From the NCBI GenBank assembly GCA_902803455.1, contig CADCQC010000253.1:1-7305 (forward strand): a stretch of DNA of 7,305 nucleotides. The letters run 5' to 3'. A model generated the notes under the pieces. That model worked only from the letters and a program-made list of their open reading frames with translations, made no database searches and was not told the origin of the DNA. This document shows positions 7,155 to 7,305 of this stretch, in pieces. The position numbers and the translations under genes were made by a program. The DNA is from an uncultured Prevotellaceae bacterium (lineage in GTDB: Bacteria; Bacteroidota; Bacteroidia; Bacteroidales; Bacteroidaceae). How positions within the stretch are numbered: position 1 is the stretch's first letter; each line of letters starts with the position of its first letter.

Positions 7155-7239
7155 ATGAAAGATGAAAAATTAAAGATGAAAGATTAAACATTAAAGATTA
7201 AATATTAAATAATTAAATATTAAATATTAAACATTAAAA
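7155..7239. repeat. Twelve-copy heptanucleotide tandem array (consensus ATTAAAN)
   Basis: Starting at the base after the thyA stop codon, the sequence can be read as twelve consecutive 7-bp units. Every unit has AT at positions 1-2 and AAA at 4-6. Position 3 is T in nine units and G in three (units 1, 2 and 4). Position 7 varies among G, A, C and T. The only break in phase is one extra A at 7211. Units 7 to 10 are identical (ATTAAAT). The array ends two bases before the ATG at 7242, so it makes up almost the whole intergenic region. No TAnnTTTG promoter element or hairpin terminator is visible inside it. Confidence 0.9.
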
Positions 7240-7241
7240 CT

Positions 7242-7305
7242 ATGAATTTCAAAAGGCTATTTTTTTCTGCGGTAGCATTCGTTTGCACCACAGCCTTGGT
7301 GGCAC
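7242..7305 (+). CDS. Exported protein, signal-peptide fragment (cut by window edge)
   Basis: The ATG at 7242 opens 21 codons to the window end. The encoded start, MNFKRLFFSAVAF then VCTTALVA, has a basic N-region (Lys4, Arg5) followed by a hydrophobic core, which is a typical Sec signal peptide. Cys15 could be read as part of a loose lipobox, but the residues before it (AFV) do not fit well. The start lies two bases after the heptamer array, so the array would form its leader or upstream control region. Coding potential rests only on this short, well-formed N-terminus and its position. No family can be named. Confidence 0.65.
   Translation, partial: MNFKRLFFSAVAFVCTTALVA

Noticed and set aside
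7155..7241. CRISPR array or transcription terminator in the AT-rich gap after thyA
   Set aside because: The units are 7 bp with no spacers, and there is no GC stem or hairpin, so the gap is a simple heptamer tandem array.

Overview
The window looks like a chromosomal segment from a member of the Bacteroidales, most likely Prevotellaceae-like. It carries a PorE-type type IX secretion lipoprotein, a Memo-AMMECR1 fusion and two starts of secreted-protein genes. It also has TAnnTTTG-type -7 promoter elements and no purine-rich ribosome binding sites ahead of the genes. Coding DNA is fairly GC-rich with many C- or G-ended codons, while the gaps between genes are strongly AT-rich. The genus assignment is inference; the phylum/order is well supported by gene content.

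Layout, left to right. Bases 1-158 (minus) are the 5' end of a secreted-protein gene that runs off the window. Bases 159-297 are an AT-rich spacer with iterated TGAAT/TGAAC motifs. Bases 298-1821 (minus) encode a 507-residue Memo plus AMMECR1 fusion (AmmeMemoRadiSam proteins B and A in one chain) with a signal-like N-terminus. Bases 1822-1975 are a divergent promoter region with an imperfect inverted repeat and a -7-like element for each direction. On the plus strand follow an MBL-fold hydrolase (1976-2812), a PorE-like OmpA lipoprotein (2863-4923), an RsmF-type rRNA m5C methyltransferase (4933-6363) and thymidylate synthase thyA (6360-7154). The thyA stop codon is followed directly by a 12-copy heptamer tandem array (7155-7239), and the start of another exported-protein gene begins at 7242.

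The plus-strand genes are tightly packed: a 50-nt gap, a 9-nt gap, then a 4-nt ATGA overlap. They are probably one transcription unit, with thyA translationally coupled to the methyltransferase. They have no obvious common pathway (outer-membrane secretion machinery, rRNA modification, dTMP synthesis), so the cluster looks like a housekeeping operon. Two things stand out most: the heptamer array, which fills the whole thyA-downstream gap, and the apparently exported Memo-AMMECR1 fusion with no radical SAM partner in view. I saw no phage, transposon, CRISPR, defence or RNA-gene signature.
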